From: Streptomyces diastaticus subsp. diastaticus
GTDB lineage: Bacteria; Actinomycetota; Actinomycetes; Streptomycetales; Streptomycetaceae
Assembly (NCBI RefSeq): GCF_011170125.1
Contig: NZ_BLLN01000002.1
Location: 1,397,501 to 1,461,500, forward strand
Reading direction: 5' to 3'
DNA length: 64,000 nucleotides
The position numbers and the translations under genes are program-made. How positions within the stretch are numbered: position 1 is the stretch's first letter; every line of letters starts with the position of its first letter. The notes under the pieces are model-generated. The model made no database searches and was not told the DNA's origin. It saw only the letters and a program-made list of their open reading frames with translations. Positions 48,604-58,989 of this stretch are shown one piece after another.

Positions 48604-50135
48604 CCGGCTGGCTCCCGCGACCCGCCGACACCCTCTTCGGACCGGACGCCCGGGCCGGGGAGTCCTACGGAGTCCTGACCGTGGACGTGCCCGCGGAGAG
48701 CTGGACCGGCGCCCTGCGCACCGCCCGCTCCGTCCTCGGCTGCACCTTCTTCGACTGGCTCAGCGCGGTCGACGAGCCCGGCACCGGCTTCCTGGTCTCC
48801 GCCCACCTGGTCGCCCTGGCGCCGGTACGCAGGCTGCTGCTGCGCACCACCGTGCCGCACGAGGCACCGGTACTGGAGAGCGCCGTCGAGGTGTTCGCGG
48901 GCGCGGCCTGGCACGAGCGGGAGACGCACGAGATGTTCGGCGTCGCCTTCACCGGACACCCCGCGCTGGAGCCGCTCCTGCTGCCCGAGAACTTCGAAGG
49001 CCACCCCCTGCGCAAGGACTTCGTCCTCGCCGCCCGCGTCGCCAAGGCGTGGCCCGGCGCGAAGGAACCCGGCGAGGGCCCCGACCACGCCGGCCCCAAG
49101 CGCCGCCAGATGCTCCCGCCCGGCGTCCCCGACCCCAACGAGTGGGGCCCGCTCAAGGGAACCCTCCCCGCCGCCCCCGCCCGGCCGGCACGCCGTGCCG
49201 CCACCGCAGACGGGACCCGCCCGCCCCGCCGCACCCGTACCACGACCGAGGGCTCGGCCTCACAGGGCCCCGCCGCCTCCGCGTCCGGGGCCACGCCGAC
49301 GACCTCCGGGGCCCCGGAGGCACCCGCCCGCCCGCGTCGCGACCGGTCGGCGTCGCAGGGCTCGGCCTCGCAGCAGGCGGCCGGGCCGCAGCAGCCGGCC
49401 GACCTGCCGCCTGCGGCTGCCGATACGCCGGGTGCCTCAGCGGCGCCCGGGGCGTCCGCGCGGTCCGCGGTCGAGGGGCAGGCCCAGGCACCCGCCCGCC
49501 CGCGTCGCGACCGGTCGGCGTCGCAGGGCTCGGCCTCGCAGCAGGCGGCCGGGCCGGCCGAGTCCGGGAAGCCGGCGGGGGCCCCTGCGCCGTCGGAGGC
49601 CGTTCCGCCGCCGGAGCGGACCTCCGGGCCGACGGCCGCCCCGGAGCCCTCCGAGCCCCAGTCCCCGGCGTCCGAGAGGCCCGAGGCCCCGGAGGCCCCC
49701 GCCGACCCGTCGCCGGAGGCACCCGGCCGCCCGGCCGCCCGGCCGCGTCGCAACCGCTCGGCCGCCGACGGTTCGGCCTCGCAGCAGCGGCCGCCCGTCT
49801 CGGGCAGCCGCCCCGCCCGCGCGGGCAGTTCGGACGCCCCCTGGCACCACGCCCGCCCGGCACACGAGGAGGCCCCGCCCGTGGAGCGGTCCTCGGACGA
49901 GCCCCGGCCGGGCGAGGCGGCAACGGAACCGACGGAGTCCCCCACCCCGGATCCCGGCCCCGAGGCCGGCGGGAGCCAGGGCTCCGAAGCGCGGGCGCCC
50001 GGGACCCCGGCCTCCGAGGGCCCCGCCTCACGGGAGGACGGGCAGGCCCCGCCCGGCCCCGGCCCCGGCCGAGACACACCCGACGGCCACGACGGTCCCG
50101 ACGACGCCACACCCACCGGAGGCGACCCCGCATGA
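48600..50135 (+). CDS. nuoC2: NuoC paralogue with a 300-residue repetitive disordered tail
   Basis: A 511-residue protein. Only the first 200 or so residues are NuoC-like: the signature [18 protein letters not shown] is followed by [12 protein letters not shown] near 130-147. The rest is Ala/Pro/Ser/Arg/Glu-rich with repeats built on [20 protein letters not shown]; two copies come from a 71-bp perfect DNA repeat. It is not a NuoCD fusion, because no NuoD motif occurs. GTG at 48600 overlaps the nuoB2 stop, and its stop overlaps the nuoH2 ATG. The tail's role is unknown. Confidence 0.9.
   Translation: MTGWLPRPADTLFGPDARAGESYGVLTVDVPAESWTGALRTARSVLGCTFFDWLSAVDEPGTGFLVSAHLVALAPVRRLLLRTTVPHEAPVLESAVEVFAGAAWHERETHEMFGVAFTGHPALEPLLLPENFEGHPLRKDFVLAARVAKAWPGAKEPGEGPDHAGPKRRQMLPPGVPDPNEWGPLKGTLPAAPARPARRAATADGTRPPRRTRTTTEGSASQGPAASASGATPTTSGAPEAPARPRRDRSASQGSASQQAAGPQQPADLPPAAADTPGASAAPGASARSAVEGQAQAPARPRRDRSASQGSASQQAAGPAESGKPAGAPAPSEAVPPPERTSGPTAAPEPSEPQSPASERPEAPEAPADPSPEAPGRPAARPRRNRSAADGSASQQRPPVSGSRPARAGSSDAPWHHARPAHEEAPPVERSSDEPRPGEAATEPTESPTPDPGPEAGGSQGSEARAPGTPASEGPASREDGQAPPGPGPGRDTPDGHDGPDDATPTGGDPA
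49318..49556 (+). repeat. 71-bp perfect direct repeat inside nuoC2
   Basis: Bases 49318-49388 and 49486-49556 are identical over 71 bp, 168 bp apart. Both are read in the same frame (168 is a multiple of 3), so each gain or loss of a unit would keep nuoC2 in frame. A third, diverged relative encodes [16 protein letters not shown] near 49740. Confidence 0.9.
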
Positions 50136-51100
50136 ACGACGTACTCGACGTCGCGCTGCGTCTGCTCGTCCTCCTCGTCGCCTTCCTGATGCTGCCGCTC
50201 GTCGTCGGGCAGGCCGAGCACAAGACGATGGCGCACATGCAGGGGCGGCTCGGCCCCATGTACGCGGGCGGGTTCCACGGCTGGGCGCAGCTCATGGCCG
50301 ACGGGGTCAAGTTCGTGCAGAAGGAGGACATCGTCCCGGCCGAGGCCGACCGGCGGGTCTTCCAGCTCGCCCCGGCCGTGGCACTCCTGCCGTACCTGCT
50401 GGTCCTTGCGGTGCTGCCGGTCGGCCCGGGGGAGTCCGGCTCCGGTGTCCATGTCGACGCGGGCGTCTTCTTCGTCCTCGCCGTGATGGGCGTCGGCGTG
50501 CTCGGCTCGCTGATGGGCGGCTGGGCCTCGGCCAACAAGTACTCGCTCCTCGGCGGCCTGCGCACCGCAGCCCAGCTCCTCGCGTACGAGCTGCCGATGC
50601 TGCTGGCGGCGGCCTCGGTGGCCATGGCGGCCGGCACCGTCTCGCTCAGCGGGATCCTCGACGGCTTCCAGTGGTGGTGGCTGCCGTGGCAGATCGTCGG
50701 CGCCGTCGTCTTCTTCGTGGCGGGGCTCGCCGAGCTCCAGCGGCCGCCGTTCGACATGCCGGTGGCCGACTCGGAGATCATCTTCGGCGCGTACACCGAG
50801 TACACCGGTCTCCGGTTCGCCTTCTTCCTGCTCGCGGAGTACGCGGGCATCGTGATCCTCTGCGGCCTCACCACGGTGCTGTTCCTGGGCGGCTGGCACG
50901 GGCCGTGGGGAGCCGACGGGCTCGGCTGGGTGTGGACGCTGCTGAAGACCGCCGTGCTGGCCTTCGTGGTGATCTGGCTGCGGGTCAGCTTCCCCCGGAT
51001 GCGGGAGGACCAGCTCCAGAAGCTCGCCTGGACCACCCTCGTCCCGCTCGCCCTCGCGCAGATCGCGCTCACCGGCATCGTGAAGGTGGCGATCCAGTAG
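50132..51100 (+). CDS. nuoH2: NADH-quinone oxidoreductase subunit H paralogue
   Basis: A 322-residue, eight-helix membrane subunit. Family segments EHKTMAHMQGRLGPMYAGG, AYELPMLLAAASV and LQRPPFDMPVADSEIIFG are present. It lacks the long C-terminal tail of NuoH1. It directly follows nuoC2, at the place where D, E, F and G stand in the complete operon. The stop is immediately followed by nuoI2. Confidence 0.94.
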   Translation: MNDVLDVALRLLVLLVAFLMLPLVVGQAEHKTMAHMQGRLGPMYAGGFHGWAQLMADGVKFVQKEDIVPAEADRRVFQLAPAVALLPYLLVLAVLPVGPGESGSGVHVDAGVFFVLAVMGVGVLGSLMGGWASANKYSLLGGLRTAAQLLAYELPMLLAAASVAMAAGTVSLSGILDGFQWWWLPWQIVGAVVFFVAGLAELQRPPFDMPVADSEIIFGAYTEYTGLRFAFFLLAEYAGIVILCGLTTVLFLGGWHGPWGADGLGWVWTLLKTAVLAFVVIWLRVSFPRMREDQLQKLAWTTLVPLALAQIALTGIVKVAIQ

Positions 51101-51712
51101 ATGACCCCGTCCCAGCAGCCCTCCGGCCGCCACTTCCCCGGCTCCGGCCTCGCCAGGGGCCTCGCCGTCACCCTGCGGACGATGACGAGGAAGACCGTCA
51201 CCGCCCGGTACCCGGACGTCGAGCCCGACCTGCCGCCGCGCACCCGCGGGGTCATCGGCCTGTTCGAGGAGAACTGCACGGTCTGCATGCTCTGCGCCCG
51301 GGAGTGCCCCGACTGGTGCATCTACATCGACTCCCACAAGGAGACCGTGCCCCCGGCCGCCCCCGGCGGCCGCGAGCGCAGCCGCAACGTCCTCGACCGC
51401 TTCGCCATCGACTTCTCCCTCTGCATGTACTGCGGGATCTGCATCGAGGTGTGCCCCTTCGACGCGCTGTTCTGGTCCCCGGAGTTCGAGTACGCCGAGA
51501 CGGACATCCGCGACCTCACCCACGAGCGCGACAAGCTGCGCGAGTGGATGTGGACGGTGCCCGCGCCGCCCGCCCTCGTCCCCGGCGCCGAGGAGCCCAA
51601 GGAGTACGCGGCCGCCCGCAAGTCCGCCGACCGCGCCGCGGCCCAGCAGGCCGCCGAAGCCGCCGCGGCCAAGACCGAGTCCGACCGGCCCGAGGACGGC
51701 GAAACCCGATGA
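51101..51712 (+). CDS. nuoI2: NADH-quinone oxidoreductase subunit I paralogue
   Basis: A 203-residue subunit with two complete 4Fe-4S motifs, [12 protein letters not shown] and [12 protein letters not shown]. In ferredoxin-dependent complex-I relatives this subunit is the entry point for electrons, which makes it the probable docking site for a ferredoxin here. The ATG follows the nuoH2 TAG with no gap. The C-terminal tail is Ala/Glu-rich. The stop overlaps nuoJ2. Confidence 0.93.
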   Translation: MTPSQQPSGRHFPGSGLARGLAVTLRTMTRKTVTARYPDVEPDLPPRTRGVIGLFEENCTVCMLCARECPDWCIYIDSHKETVPPAAPGGRERSRNVLDRFAIDFSLCMYCGICIEVCPFDALFWSPEFEYAETDIRDLTHERDKLREWMWTVPAPPALVPGAEEPKEYAAARKSADRAAAQQAAEAAAAKTESDRPEDGETR

Positions 51713-52440
51713 CCGCCCTGACCACGGCAGCTCTCACCACGGCTGCCCAGACCCCGGCCGGCGCCACCCTCACCACCTGGCTGGCCGCGCCCGCGCAGAC
51801 CGCCGAGGCCGTCCAGCACCGGGGGTTCCTCTCGCCGACCGGGGTCGAGATCGCCTTCCTCCTCGTCGGCCTGGTGACCCTCGGCGCCGCCGTCCTCACG
51901 GTCACCACCCGGCAGCTGATCCACGCCGCCCTCTGGCTGGTCGTCGCGCTCGGCGGCATCGCCGTCGAGTACCTGCTGCTGACCGCCGAGTTCATCGCCT
52001 GGGTCCAGGTCCTCATCTACGTCGGTTCCGTCGTCGTCCTCCTCCTCTTCGGACTGATGCTGACCCGCGCGCCCATCGGCCGCTCCCCGGACACGGACTC
52101 CGGCAACCGGCCCGTCGCCCTCGCCGTGGCGCTGGCCACCGCCGCCACCCTGGTCTGGGTGGTCGCCGACGCCTTCCGCACCACCTGGATCGACCTCGAC
52201 CGAGCCGTGCAGGGCTCCACCGAGGTCACCGGCGCGGCCCTCTTCAGCTCCTGGGTCCTGCCTTTCGAGGCGCTCTCGGTGCTCCTCCTCGCCGCCCTGA
52301 TCGGTGCGATCGTCCTCTCCCGCCGGTCGGGCCACGACGCTCCCGACACGGACGCCGCCGACGCCTCCGCCCGGACCCCGCTTACCGGCGCCCCCGGCCG
52401 CGGCGACGGGGAAACCCCCGGCCCCGAGGGGACCCGCTGA
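51709..52440 (+). CDS. nuoJ2: NADH-quinone oxidoreductase subunit J paralogue
   Basis: A 243-residue five-helix membrane subunit. The key helix [18 protein letters not shown] matches NuoJ. The first 40 residues are a Thr/Ala-rich extension and the last 35 are disordered. ATG 51709 gives the ATGA overlap with nuoI2; its stop shares a base with the nuoK2 ATG. Confidence 0.92.
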   Translation: MTALTTAALTTAAQTPAGATLTTWLAAPAQTAEAVQHRGFLSPTGVEIAFLLVGLVTLGAAVLTVTTRQLIHAALWLVVALGGIAVEYLLLTAEFIAWVQVLIYVGSVVVLLLFGLMLTRAPIGRSPDTDSGNRPVALAVALATAATLVWVVADAFRTTWIDLDRAVQGSTEVTGAALFSSWVLPFEALSVLLLAALIGAIVLSRRSGHDAPDTDAADASARTPLTGAPGRGDGETPGPEGTR

Positions 52441-52868
52441 TGCATCTCGCCTATCCGGCCGTCCTCTCGGCCCTCCTCTTCGCCATCGGCGTCTACGGCC
52501 TCCTCGCCCGCCGCAACGCGATCCTCGTCCTGATGTCCGTCGAGTTGATGCTCAACGCCGTCAACCTCAACCTCGTCGCCTTCGACGTCTGGCTGAGCAG
52601 CACCCTCCGCGACACCCTGCACGGCGGGCAGGCGCTCACCCTCTTCACCGTCGCGCTGGCCGCCGCCGAGATCGGCATCGGCCTCGCGATCGTCCTCCTC
52701 GTGCACCGCAGCCGCGGTACCGCCGACATCGACCGGCTCCGTGACACCGCCGAGCCGGCGGCCGACGACGCCGAGGCAACGGCCGCCGAGGCCGCCCTCG
52801 CCGCCGACGAGGCGGGCACCGCCACCCCGTACGACAGCCCGGCCAAGAAGGCGGGAGCCGCCCGGTGA
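52440..52868 (+). CDS. nuoK2: NADH-quinone oxidoreductase subunit K paralogue
   Basis: A 142-residue, three-helix subunit. Conserved acidic positions are in [20 protein letters not shown] and [14 protein letters not shown] tail of about 40 mainly Ala/Glu/Asp residues makes it longer than NuoK1. The stop lies inside the nuoL2 start overlap (GTGA). Confidence 0.94.
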   Translation: MHLAYPAVLSALLFAIGVYGLLARRNAILVLMSVELMLNAVNLNLVAFDVWLSSTLRDTLHGGQALTLFTVALAAAEIGIGLAIVLLVHRSRGTADIDRLRDTAEPAADDAEATAAEAALAADEAGTATPYDSPAKKAGAAR

Positions 52869-54856
52869 CCACCACGACCCTCGCCATCCTCGTCCCCGTG
52901 CTGCCGCTGCTCGGCGCCCTTGCGGGTCTCGGCCTCGGCCGCGTCGCCCCCGGGTTCGTCCGCCCGCTCGCCGTGCTGCCGCCGCTGGCCGCCACGGTCC
53001 TGGCCGCCCTGGTCGCCACCCGCCAGCACGGCGGGCCCGCCCTGAACGCCGCCACCGAACTCACCCCGACCGGCTCCGTCCCCGTCGAACTCGCCCTGCA
53101 CCTGGACGGCTTCGCCGTGGCCGTCGCCGTGCTGGTCGCCGCCGTCGCGACCTGCGTGCAGATCTACTCGACCGGCTACCTGCGCGAGGACCCGCGCTAC
53201 CCGTCGTACGCCGCGCTCGTCTCGCTCTTCACCTCCGCGATGCTCCTCGTCGTCTACTCCGGCGACCTGATCGTGCTGTTGGTCGGCTGGGAAGTCATGG
53301 GCATCTGCTCGTACTTCCTGGTCGGCCACTACTGGGAGACCCCCGAGGCCCGCTCGGCCTCGCTCAAGGCGTTCCTCGTCACCAAGCTCGGCGACGTCCC
53401 CTTCCTGATCGGCCTCTTCGCGCTCGCCGCCGACACCGGGTCCTTCCGGATCACCCGCATCCTCGACGCGGTCGGCAGTGGTGGCCTGGACCACCCGACC
53501 CTCATCGCCCTGCTGCTCCTCGCCGGAGTCGCGGGCAAGTCGGCCCAGTTCCCCCTCCACATCTGGCTGCCCGACGCGATGGCCGGACCCACGCCCGTCT
53601 CCGCGCTGATCCACGCCGCGACGATGGTCGCGGCCGGCGTCTACTTCGTCGCCCGCCTCCTCCCGGTCTTCGCGGCCTCCGCCGCCGCCCTCGTGGTCCT
53701 CGCGGTGATGGCCGCCCTCACCATGGCCGGATCGGCCCTCGCCGCCCTGGCCCAGGACGACATCAAACGCGTCCTCGCCTACTCGACCATCGGCCAGCTC
53801 GGCTACATGACGGCCGCCCTGGCCGTCGCCGACCGGTCCGCCGCCGTCTTCCACCTCCTGACCCACGGCGCCTTCAAGGCGCTCCTCTTCCTCGCCGCCG
53901 GCGTCCTCATCCACGCCGCCGGGACCAACTCGCTGACCGCCATGGCCCGCACCGGCGCCCTGCGGACCCGCGCCGCCGACGCGTACTGGACGATGACCGT
54001 CGCCCTGCTCGCCCTCGTCGCGCTGCCTCCCTTCAGCGGCTTCTTCTCCAAGGAGGCCGTCCTCGGCGCCGCCGAACGCGCCGCCGCCGGCCACACGGAG
54101 GCAGCCCCCGCCGTCGCGGGCTGGATCGTCCTCACCGCAGGTCTCGCGACCGCCGTCCTCACCGCCGCCTACGCCACCCGGCTGTGGCTGCGCGCCTTCC
54201 ACGGCCACGGCGCCGAACGCCCCGTCGACCGCTCGCAGCCCCTCGTCATGAACGTCGTCCTCTGGGTCCTCGCCGCACCCTCCCTCGCCCTCGGCCTCGC
54301 CTACGGCCTCCTCGGCGACTGGTTCGGCGGAGCCTCGCTCGCGCCCACCCTCACCACCTCCGTCCTCGCCACCGGGCTCGCCCTCGTCGGCGGCCTCGTC
54401 ACCTACGGCACCTGGCGCCACACCACCGCGATGGCCGCCGCCAGGCCGCGCGGCCCCCTGGAGCCCCAGGCGGAGTCCGAGGCGGAGATGGCGGCCGAGG
54501 CCCTCACCGGGCACGCCCCCGCCGGCGGGGACCTCGCCGAACGCCCCGACCCGGCCGACCCGGGCCGCCTCCTGCTGGGTCCGCTCCACCCGCACGCCGC
54601 CGCCGGCTTCCACCTCGACGCCGCGGCCCGGGCCCTCTTCGTCCGCCCGACCCAGGCCGCCGCCAGGCTCGCCGCCTTCCTCGACCGCGAGGTCGTCGAC
54701 ACGTACGTACGCGCCGGCGCCGCCGTGCCCAGGCTGCTCGGGACGATCGTCCGCAAGAGCCAGACCGGCAACGTGCAGACCTACCTCACCGTGCTCTTCG
54801 CCGGTGCTCTCGTCCTGGCGGTAGCCGCCGTCCTCGTCACCGCCGCCGGAGCGTGA
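52865..54856 (+). CDS. nuoL2: NADH-quinone oxidoreductase subunit L paralogue
   Basis: A 663-residue antiporter-like pump subunit. The helix-5 Glu ([15 protein letters not shown]) and helix-7 Lys ([19 protein letters not shown]) are kept, as is [15 protein letters not shown], so proton translocation looks possible. The C-terminal region contains an extra polar stretch (about 530-580) before the last helix. GTG start overlaps nuoK2. Confidence 0.95.
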   Translation: MTTTTLAILVPVLPLLGALAGLGLGRVAPGFVRPLAVLPPLAATVLAALVATRQHGGPALNAATELTPTGSVPVELALHLDGFAVAVAVLVAAVATCVQIYSTGYLREDPRYPSYAALVSLFTSAMLLVVYSGDLIVLLVGWEVMGICSYFLVGHYWETPEARSASLKAFLVTKLGDVPFLIGLFALAADTGSFRITRILDAVGSGGLDHPTLIALLLLAGVAGKSAQFPLHIWLPDAMAGPTPVSALIHAATMVAAGVYFVARLLPVFAASAAALVVLAVMAALTMAGSALAALAQDDIKRVLAYSTIGQLGYMTAALAVADRSAAVFHLLTHGAFKALLFLAAGVLIHAAGTNSLTAMARTGALRTRAADAYWTMTVALLALVALPPFSGFFSKEAVLGAAERAAAGHTEAAPAVAGWIVLTAGLATAVLTAAYATRLWLRAFHGHGAERPVDRSQPLVMNVVLWVLAAPSLALGLAYGLLGDWFGGASLAPTLTTSVLATGLALVGGLVTYGTWRHTTAMAAARPRGPLEPQAESEAEMAAEALTGHAPAGGDLAERPDPADPGRLLLGPLHPHAAAGFHLDAAARALFVRPTQAAARLAAFLDREVVDTYVRAGAAVPRLLGTIVRKSQTGNVQTYLTVLFAGALVLAVAAVLVTAAGA

Positions 54857-56436
54857 GAGCCGTGCCCGACATCAGAGAACCCGTGCTCCAACTGCTCCTC
54901 GCCGCAGCCCTCGCCGGACCCCTCGTCGGCGCCCTCACCGCCCTGCTGCCCGCTCCGCCCGGCCTCAAGGGGAAGAACCCCGACCAGGCCGTGCTGCGCC
55001 ACGGCGTCGTCGTCACCGGCGCGGTCCTGCTGCTCACCCTGGCCCTCGCCGCCGGGTTCGACCACAGCAGGCCCTCGGTGATGCAGGCCGACACCGACAT
55101 CAGCTGGATCCCCGCCCTCGACGTCCGCCTCCACCTGGGCGTCGACGGCATCTCCCTGCCCTTGCTCGTCCTCACCGCGCTCCTCACCTTCCTCTGCGCG
55201 CTCTACAGCTACTTCCGGCCCCCCACCGGGGCCTCGCCGAAGGCGTTCGTCGCGCTGCTGCTCCTGCTGGAGACCGGCACGCTCGCCACCTTCGCCGTCC
55301 TCGATCTGATCCTGTTCTTCCTGGCCTTCGAGACGGTCCTCATCCCCATGTACTTCCTCATCGCCCGCTGGGGCGGCGCCGCCCGCGAACAGGCGGCGGG
55401 GAAGTTCATCGTCTACACCCTCCTCGGCTCCGTGATCATGCTGCTCGGCCTGCTCCTCATCGGGCTGAAGGCAGGCACGTTCGACATGGTGACGCTCGCC
55501 GCGGACGGCGGGTCGTCACTCTCCGTAACTGTACAGGTTCTCGCCGTCATCGCGGTAGGTCTCGGCCTCGCCGTCAAATCCCCGATGTGGCCGCTGCACA
55601 GCTGGCTGCCCGACGCGCACACCGCCGCGCCCACGGTCGGCTCGGTCCTGCTCGCCGGTGTCCTGCTGAAGATGGGCACCTACGGCTTCGTCCGCATCCT
55701 GCTGCCCGCGACCCCCGACGGGCTCCACGCCTTCGCCCCCTACCTCGGGGCCCTCGCCGCCGTCGGCATCGTCCACGGCTCGCTGGTCTGCCTCTCCCTG
55801 GTCCGCGAGGGCGGCAAGGGCGACCTCAAGCGCCTCATCGCCTACTCCTCCGTCGGCCACATGGGCTTCGTGCTGCTCGGCATCGCCACCATGACGCCCA
55901 CCGGCGTCAACGGCGCCCTCTTCGCCAACATCGCGCACGGCCTCATCACCGGCCTGCTCTTCTTCCTCGTCGGCGCCGTCAAGGACCGCACCGGTTCCAC
56001 CGGCGTCGACGCCCTCGCCGGAGTCGCCGGAGCCGCCCTCTACGGCCGGGCCCCGCGCCTCGGCGCCCTCCTCGCCTTCGCCGCCGTCGCCTCGCTCGGA
56101 CTGCCGGGCCTCGCCGGCTTCTGGGGCGAGATGCTCGCCATGTTCGGCGCCTTCCAGCCCGCCGCCGGACTCAGCCGCGCCGCCTTCCTCGTCTACCTCG
56201 CCCTCGCCGGACTCGGCACCCTGCTCACCGCCGCGTACCTGCTCCTGGTGGTCCGCCGGGTCTGCATGGGCGCCGTCCCCGAGGGGGCCCCGCCGCTCGC
56301 CGACGTCCGGGGGCACGAAGCCGCCACCTGGACCCCGCTCGTCGCCCTGACCGTCCTCGCCGGAGTCTGGCCCGCAGTCCTGCTCGGCCTCACCGACCCC
56401 GCCGTGCAGAAGCTTCTCGCAGGAGGCGCCTCATGA
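54853..56436 (+). CDS. nuoM2: NADH-quinone oxidoreductase subunit M paralogue
   Basis: A 527-residue antiporter-like subunit. Pump residues are kept: Glu in FETVLIPMYFLIARWGG and Lys in VKSPMWPLHSWLPDA, with the later Lys in GVLLKMGTYGF. The GTG at 54853 is chosen for its GTGA overlap with nuoL2; GTG 54862 would shorten it by three residues. The stop overlaps the nuoN2 ATG and AGGAGG precedes that start. Confidence 0.94.
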   Translation: MRAVPDIREPVLQLLLAAALAGPLVGALTALLPAPPGLKGKNPDQAVLRHGVVVTGAVLLLTLALAAGFDHSRPSVMQADTDISWIPALDVRLHLGVDGISLPLLVLTALLTFLCALYSYFRPPTGASPKAFVALLLLLETGTLATFAVLDLILFFLAFETVLIPMYFLIARWGGAAREQAAGKFIVYTLLGSVIMLLGLLLIGLKAGTFDMVTLAADGGSSLSVTVQVLAVIAVGLGLAVKSPMWPLHSWLPDAHTAAPTVGSVLLAGVLLKMGTYGFVRILLPATPDGLHAFAPYLGALAAVGIVHGSLVCLSLVREGGKGDLKRLIAYSSVGHMGFVLLGIATMTPTGVNGALFANIAHGLITGLLFFLVGAVKDRTGSTGVDALAGVAGAALYGRAPRLGALLAFAAVASLGLPGLAGFWGEMLAMFGAFQPAAGLSRAAFLVYLALAGLGTLLTAAYLLLVVRRVCMGAVPEGAPPLADVRGHEAATWTPLVALTVLAGVWPAVLLGLTDPAVQKLLAGGAS

Positions 56437-57971
56437 CCGCGCCGGCCATGGCCGCCCTCGCCCAGCCCGCGCTCGCCGCCCAGGCGCAGCCCGTGGACTG
56501 GCTCGCGATCGCCCCGCCCACGCTGACGGCCGTCCTCGCCCTGGTCGTCCTCGTCGCCGACCTGTTCCTGCCCGAGCACCGCAGACCACTCCTCGGAGTG
56601 ATCACGCTCGGCGGACTCGCCGCCGCCCTGCTCAGCCTGCTGCCCCTCGTCGGCGAGGACCGCGCCACCTTCTGCGTCGCCGCCGAGGCGGGCGGCGCGT
56701 GCAGCTACACCGCGGACGGCTTCACCCTCGTGGTCCAGTTCCTGGTCCTCGGTGGCGCGCTGCTCACCGCCCTGCTCTCGCTCGCCACCGTCCGCGACGA
56801 CCGGCTGCCCGCGGGCGAGTACTGGTTCCTGCTGCTGGCCTCCGCCGCCGGCGCCGCTCTGCTGCCCGCCTCCCGCGACCTCGCCACCCTCGTCATCGCC
56901 CTCGAAGTCGCCTCCCTGCCCGCCTTCGCCCTGGTCGGACTGCGCCGCGGCGAGCGCCGCTCCGCCGAGGCCGCCCTCAAGTTCTTCCTCTCCTCGGTCG
57001 CCGCCACCGCCGTCACCCTCCTCGGCGTCAGCTTCGTCTACGCCACCACCGGCACCCTCCACCTCACCGAGATCGCCGCCCGCCTGCCCGGCGCCGACCC
57101 CCGCCTGCACACCCTGGCCCAGGCCGGCGTCGTCCTCACCCTCGTCGGCTTCGCCTTCAAGGCCGCCGCCGCGCCCTTCCACTTCTGGGTCCCCGACACG
57201 TACACCGGCGCCCCCGTGCCCGTCGCCGGACACCTCTCCGTGGTCGGCAAGACCGCCGGGCTGACCGGCATCGTCCTGGTGACCACTCGCGCCTTCCCCT
57301 CCCACGGTGACGTGTGGGGGCCCCTCCTGGCCGTCCTCGCCGCCGTCACCATGACCGCGGGCAACGTCGCCGCCCTGCGCCAGCGACCCGGCCGCCGCCA
57401 CAGCGCCGTACGCCTGCTCGCGTGGTCCTCCGTCGGCCAGGCCGGCTACCTCCTCGTCCCGCTCGCCGCCGCCGCGTACACCGGCAGCCCCGACGAGGCC
57501 GTCGGCGCCACCCTCGCGTACGCCCTCATGTACGCCGCCGTGAACCTCGGCGCCTTCGCCGTCGTCGCCGTCGTCACCCGTTCCCGCCCGGCCGGGCGCC
57601 TCACCGACCACCGCGCCCTGTACGCCACCCACCCGGCCCACGCCCTCGCCCTCGGCTTCTTCCTGCTCTGCCTGGCCGGGCTGCCGCCTGGGGTCATCGG
57701 CCTCTTCGCCAAGGTGGCGGTCTTCTCGGCCGCCGTCGACGCCGGCCTCGGCTGGCTCGCCGTCGTGATGGCCGCCAACGTGGTCGTCGCCCTCGTCTAC
57801 TACCTGCGCTGGACGGCCCTGCTCTTCCGCCCCGCCGCCGACGGGGCCGCCCTGCCGCGGGCCGTCCCTCGCACGCTGACCGCGACCGTCGCCCTCGCGG
57901 CCCTCATCGGCGTGGCCCTCTCGGGCGCCCCGCAGCTGATCCTCCGGTTCACCGCCACCAGCCTCTTCTGA
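56433..57971 (+). CDS. nuoN2: NADH-quinone oxidoreductase subunit N paralogue
   Basis: A 512-residue antiporter-like subunit, last of the second cluster. Conserved residues are the Glu in VIALEVASLPAFALVGL and the Lys in FAFKAAAAPFHFWVPDTY. It has AGGAGG before the ATG. A hairpin follows 8 nt after the stop. Confidence 0.94.
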   Translation: MTAPAMAALAQPALAAQAQPVDWLAIAPPTLTAVLALVVLVADLFLPEHRRPLLGVITLGGLAAALLSLLPLVGEDRATFCVAAEAGGACSYTADGFTLVVQFLVLGGALLTALLSLATVRDDRLPAGEYWFLLLASAAGAALLPASRDLATLVIALEVASLPAFALVGLRRGERRSAEAALKFFLSSVAATAVTLLGVSFVYATTGTLHLTEIAARLPGADPRLHTLAQAGVVLTLVGFAFKAAAAPFHFWVPDTYTGAPVPVAGHLSVVGKTAGLTGIVLVTTRAFPSHGDVWGPLLAVLAAVTMTAGNVAALRQRPGRRHSAVRLLAWSSVGQAGYLLVPLAAAAYTGSPDEAVGATLAYALMYAAVNLGAFAVVAVVTRSRPAGRLTDHRALYATHPAHALALGFFLLCLAGLPPGVIGLFAKVAVFSAAVDAGLGWLAVVMAANVVVALVYYLRWTALLFRPAADGAALPRAVPRTLTATVALAALIGVALSGAPQLILRFTATSLF

Positions 57972-57979
57972 CCGGTCCC

Positions 57980-58007
57980 GGGCGCGGGCCGGCCGGCCCT
58001 TGCGCCC
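57980..58007 (+). terminator. probable terminator of the second nuo cluster
   Basis: GGGCGC pairs with GCGCCC around an inner GGGCC/GGCCC stem, beginning 8 nt after the nuoN2 stop. Confidence 0.6.
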
Positions 58008-58128
58008 GCGGCCACCGGGAACTGGTGCCGCTCGCCTCGCGTTGACCAGGCAGGGAGGGTCCACTGGGTGAGAAAGACGCACCCGGTCCCCAAGGGCTCC
58101 CCTGCCGCACCATCCTGGAGGGCGTACC

Positions 58129-58989
58129 GTGCACCGCCGGCACAACGGGCTGAAAACCGCCGTACTCCTCGGGGGCCTGTCCGCACTCATCCTCGTCATC
58201 GGCAGCTTCTTCGGCCGGACGGGCCTCTTCGTCGCGCTCCTCGTCGCGCTCGGCACCAATGCCTACGCGTACTGGAACAGCGACAAACTGGCCCTGCGCG
58301 CCATGCGCGCCCGGCCGGTCAGCGAGTTCGAGGCGCCCCAGCTGTACCGCATGGTCCGCGACCTGTCGACGCAGGCCCGCCAGCCCATGCCCCGCCTGTA
58401 CATCTCCCCGACCGACGCCCCCAACGCCTTCGCCACCGGCCGCAACCCGCGCAACGCCGCGGTCTGCTGCACCGACGGCATCCTCCGCCTCCTCGACCAG
58501 CGCGAACTGCGCGGCGTCATCGGCCACGAGCTGAGCCACGTCTACAACCGCGACATCCTCATCTCCTCGGTCGCCGGAGCCCTCGCCTCCGTGATCATGT
58601 TCCTGGTCAACTTCGCCTGGCTGATCCCCTTCGGCCGCTCGGACAACGACGAGGGCCCCGGCCTCTTCGGCATGCTCCTGATCATGCTGCTCGGCCCGCT
58701 CGCGGCCTCCGTCATCCAGCTCGCCATCAGCCGCTCCCGCGAGTACGAGGCCGACGCCTCCGGCGCCCAGCTGACCGGGGACCCACTGGCCCTCGCCTCC
58801 GCCCTGCGCAAGCTGGACGCCGGTACGAAACGGCTGCCGCTCCCCCCGGAGCCCCGCATCGAGACGGCCAGCCACATGATGATCGCCAATCCCTTCCGCC
58901 CGGGTGAGAGCATGTCGAAGATGTTCTCCACGCACCCGCCGATGGCGGAGCGCATCGCCCGACTCGAAGAGATGGCAGGCCGTCGTTGA
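58129..58989 (+). CDS. htpX: HtpX-type membrane zinc metalloprotease
   Basis: A 286-residue M48 protease that degrades damaged membrane proteins. Two N-terminal helices (about 8-50) are followed by the HExxH motif in [13 protein letters not shown], two further helices (about 150-205) and the third zinc ligand Glu in [13 protein letters not shown]. The C-terminal [14 protein letters not shown] is conserved. GTG start at 58129. TTGACC at about 58042 may be its -35 hexamer. Its stop overlaps the yccF-like start, so the two are coupled. Its place after membrane complex genes suits a quality-control role. Confidence 0.94.
   Translation: MHRRHNGLKTAVLLGGLSALILVIGSFFGRTGLFVALLVALGTNAYAYWNSDKLALRAMRARPVSEFEAPQLYRMVRDLSTQARQPMPRLYISPTDAPNAFATGRNPRNAAVCCTDGILRLLDQRELRGVIGHELSHVYNRDILISSVAGALASVIMFLVNFAWLIPFGRSDNDEGPGLFGMLLIMLLGPLAASVIQLAISRSREYEADASGAQLTGDPLALASALRKLDAGTKRLPLPPEPRIETASHMMIANPFRPGESMSKMFSTHPPMAERIARLEEMAGRR

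Noticed and set aside
49318..49556. CRISPR-like array
   Set aside because: Only two long in-frame units inside a coding region, with coding spacer sequence and no cas genes.
48600..50135. NuoC2 as a NuoCD fusion, given its 511-residue length
   Set aside because: The C-terminal part has no NuoD motif such as the GPQHPSTHG segment and is low-complexity repeat sequence.
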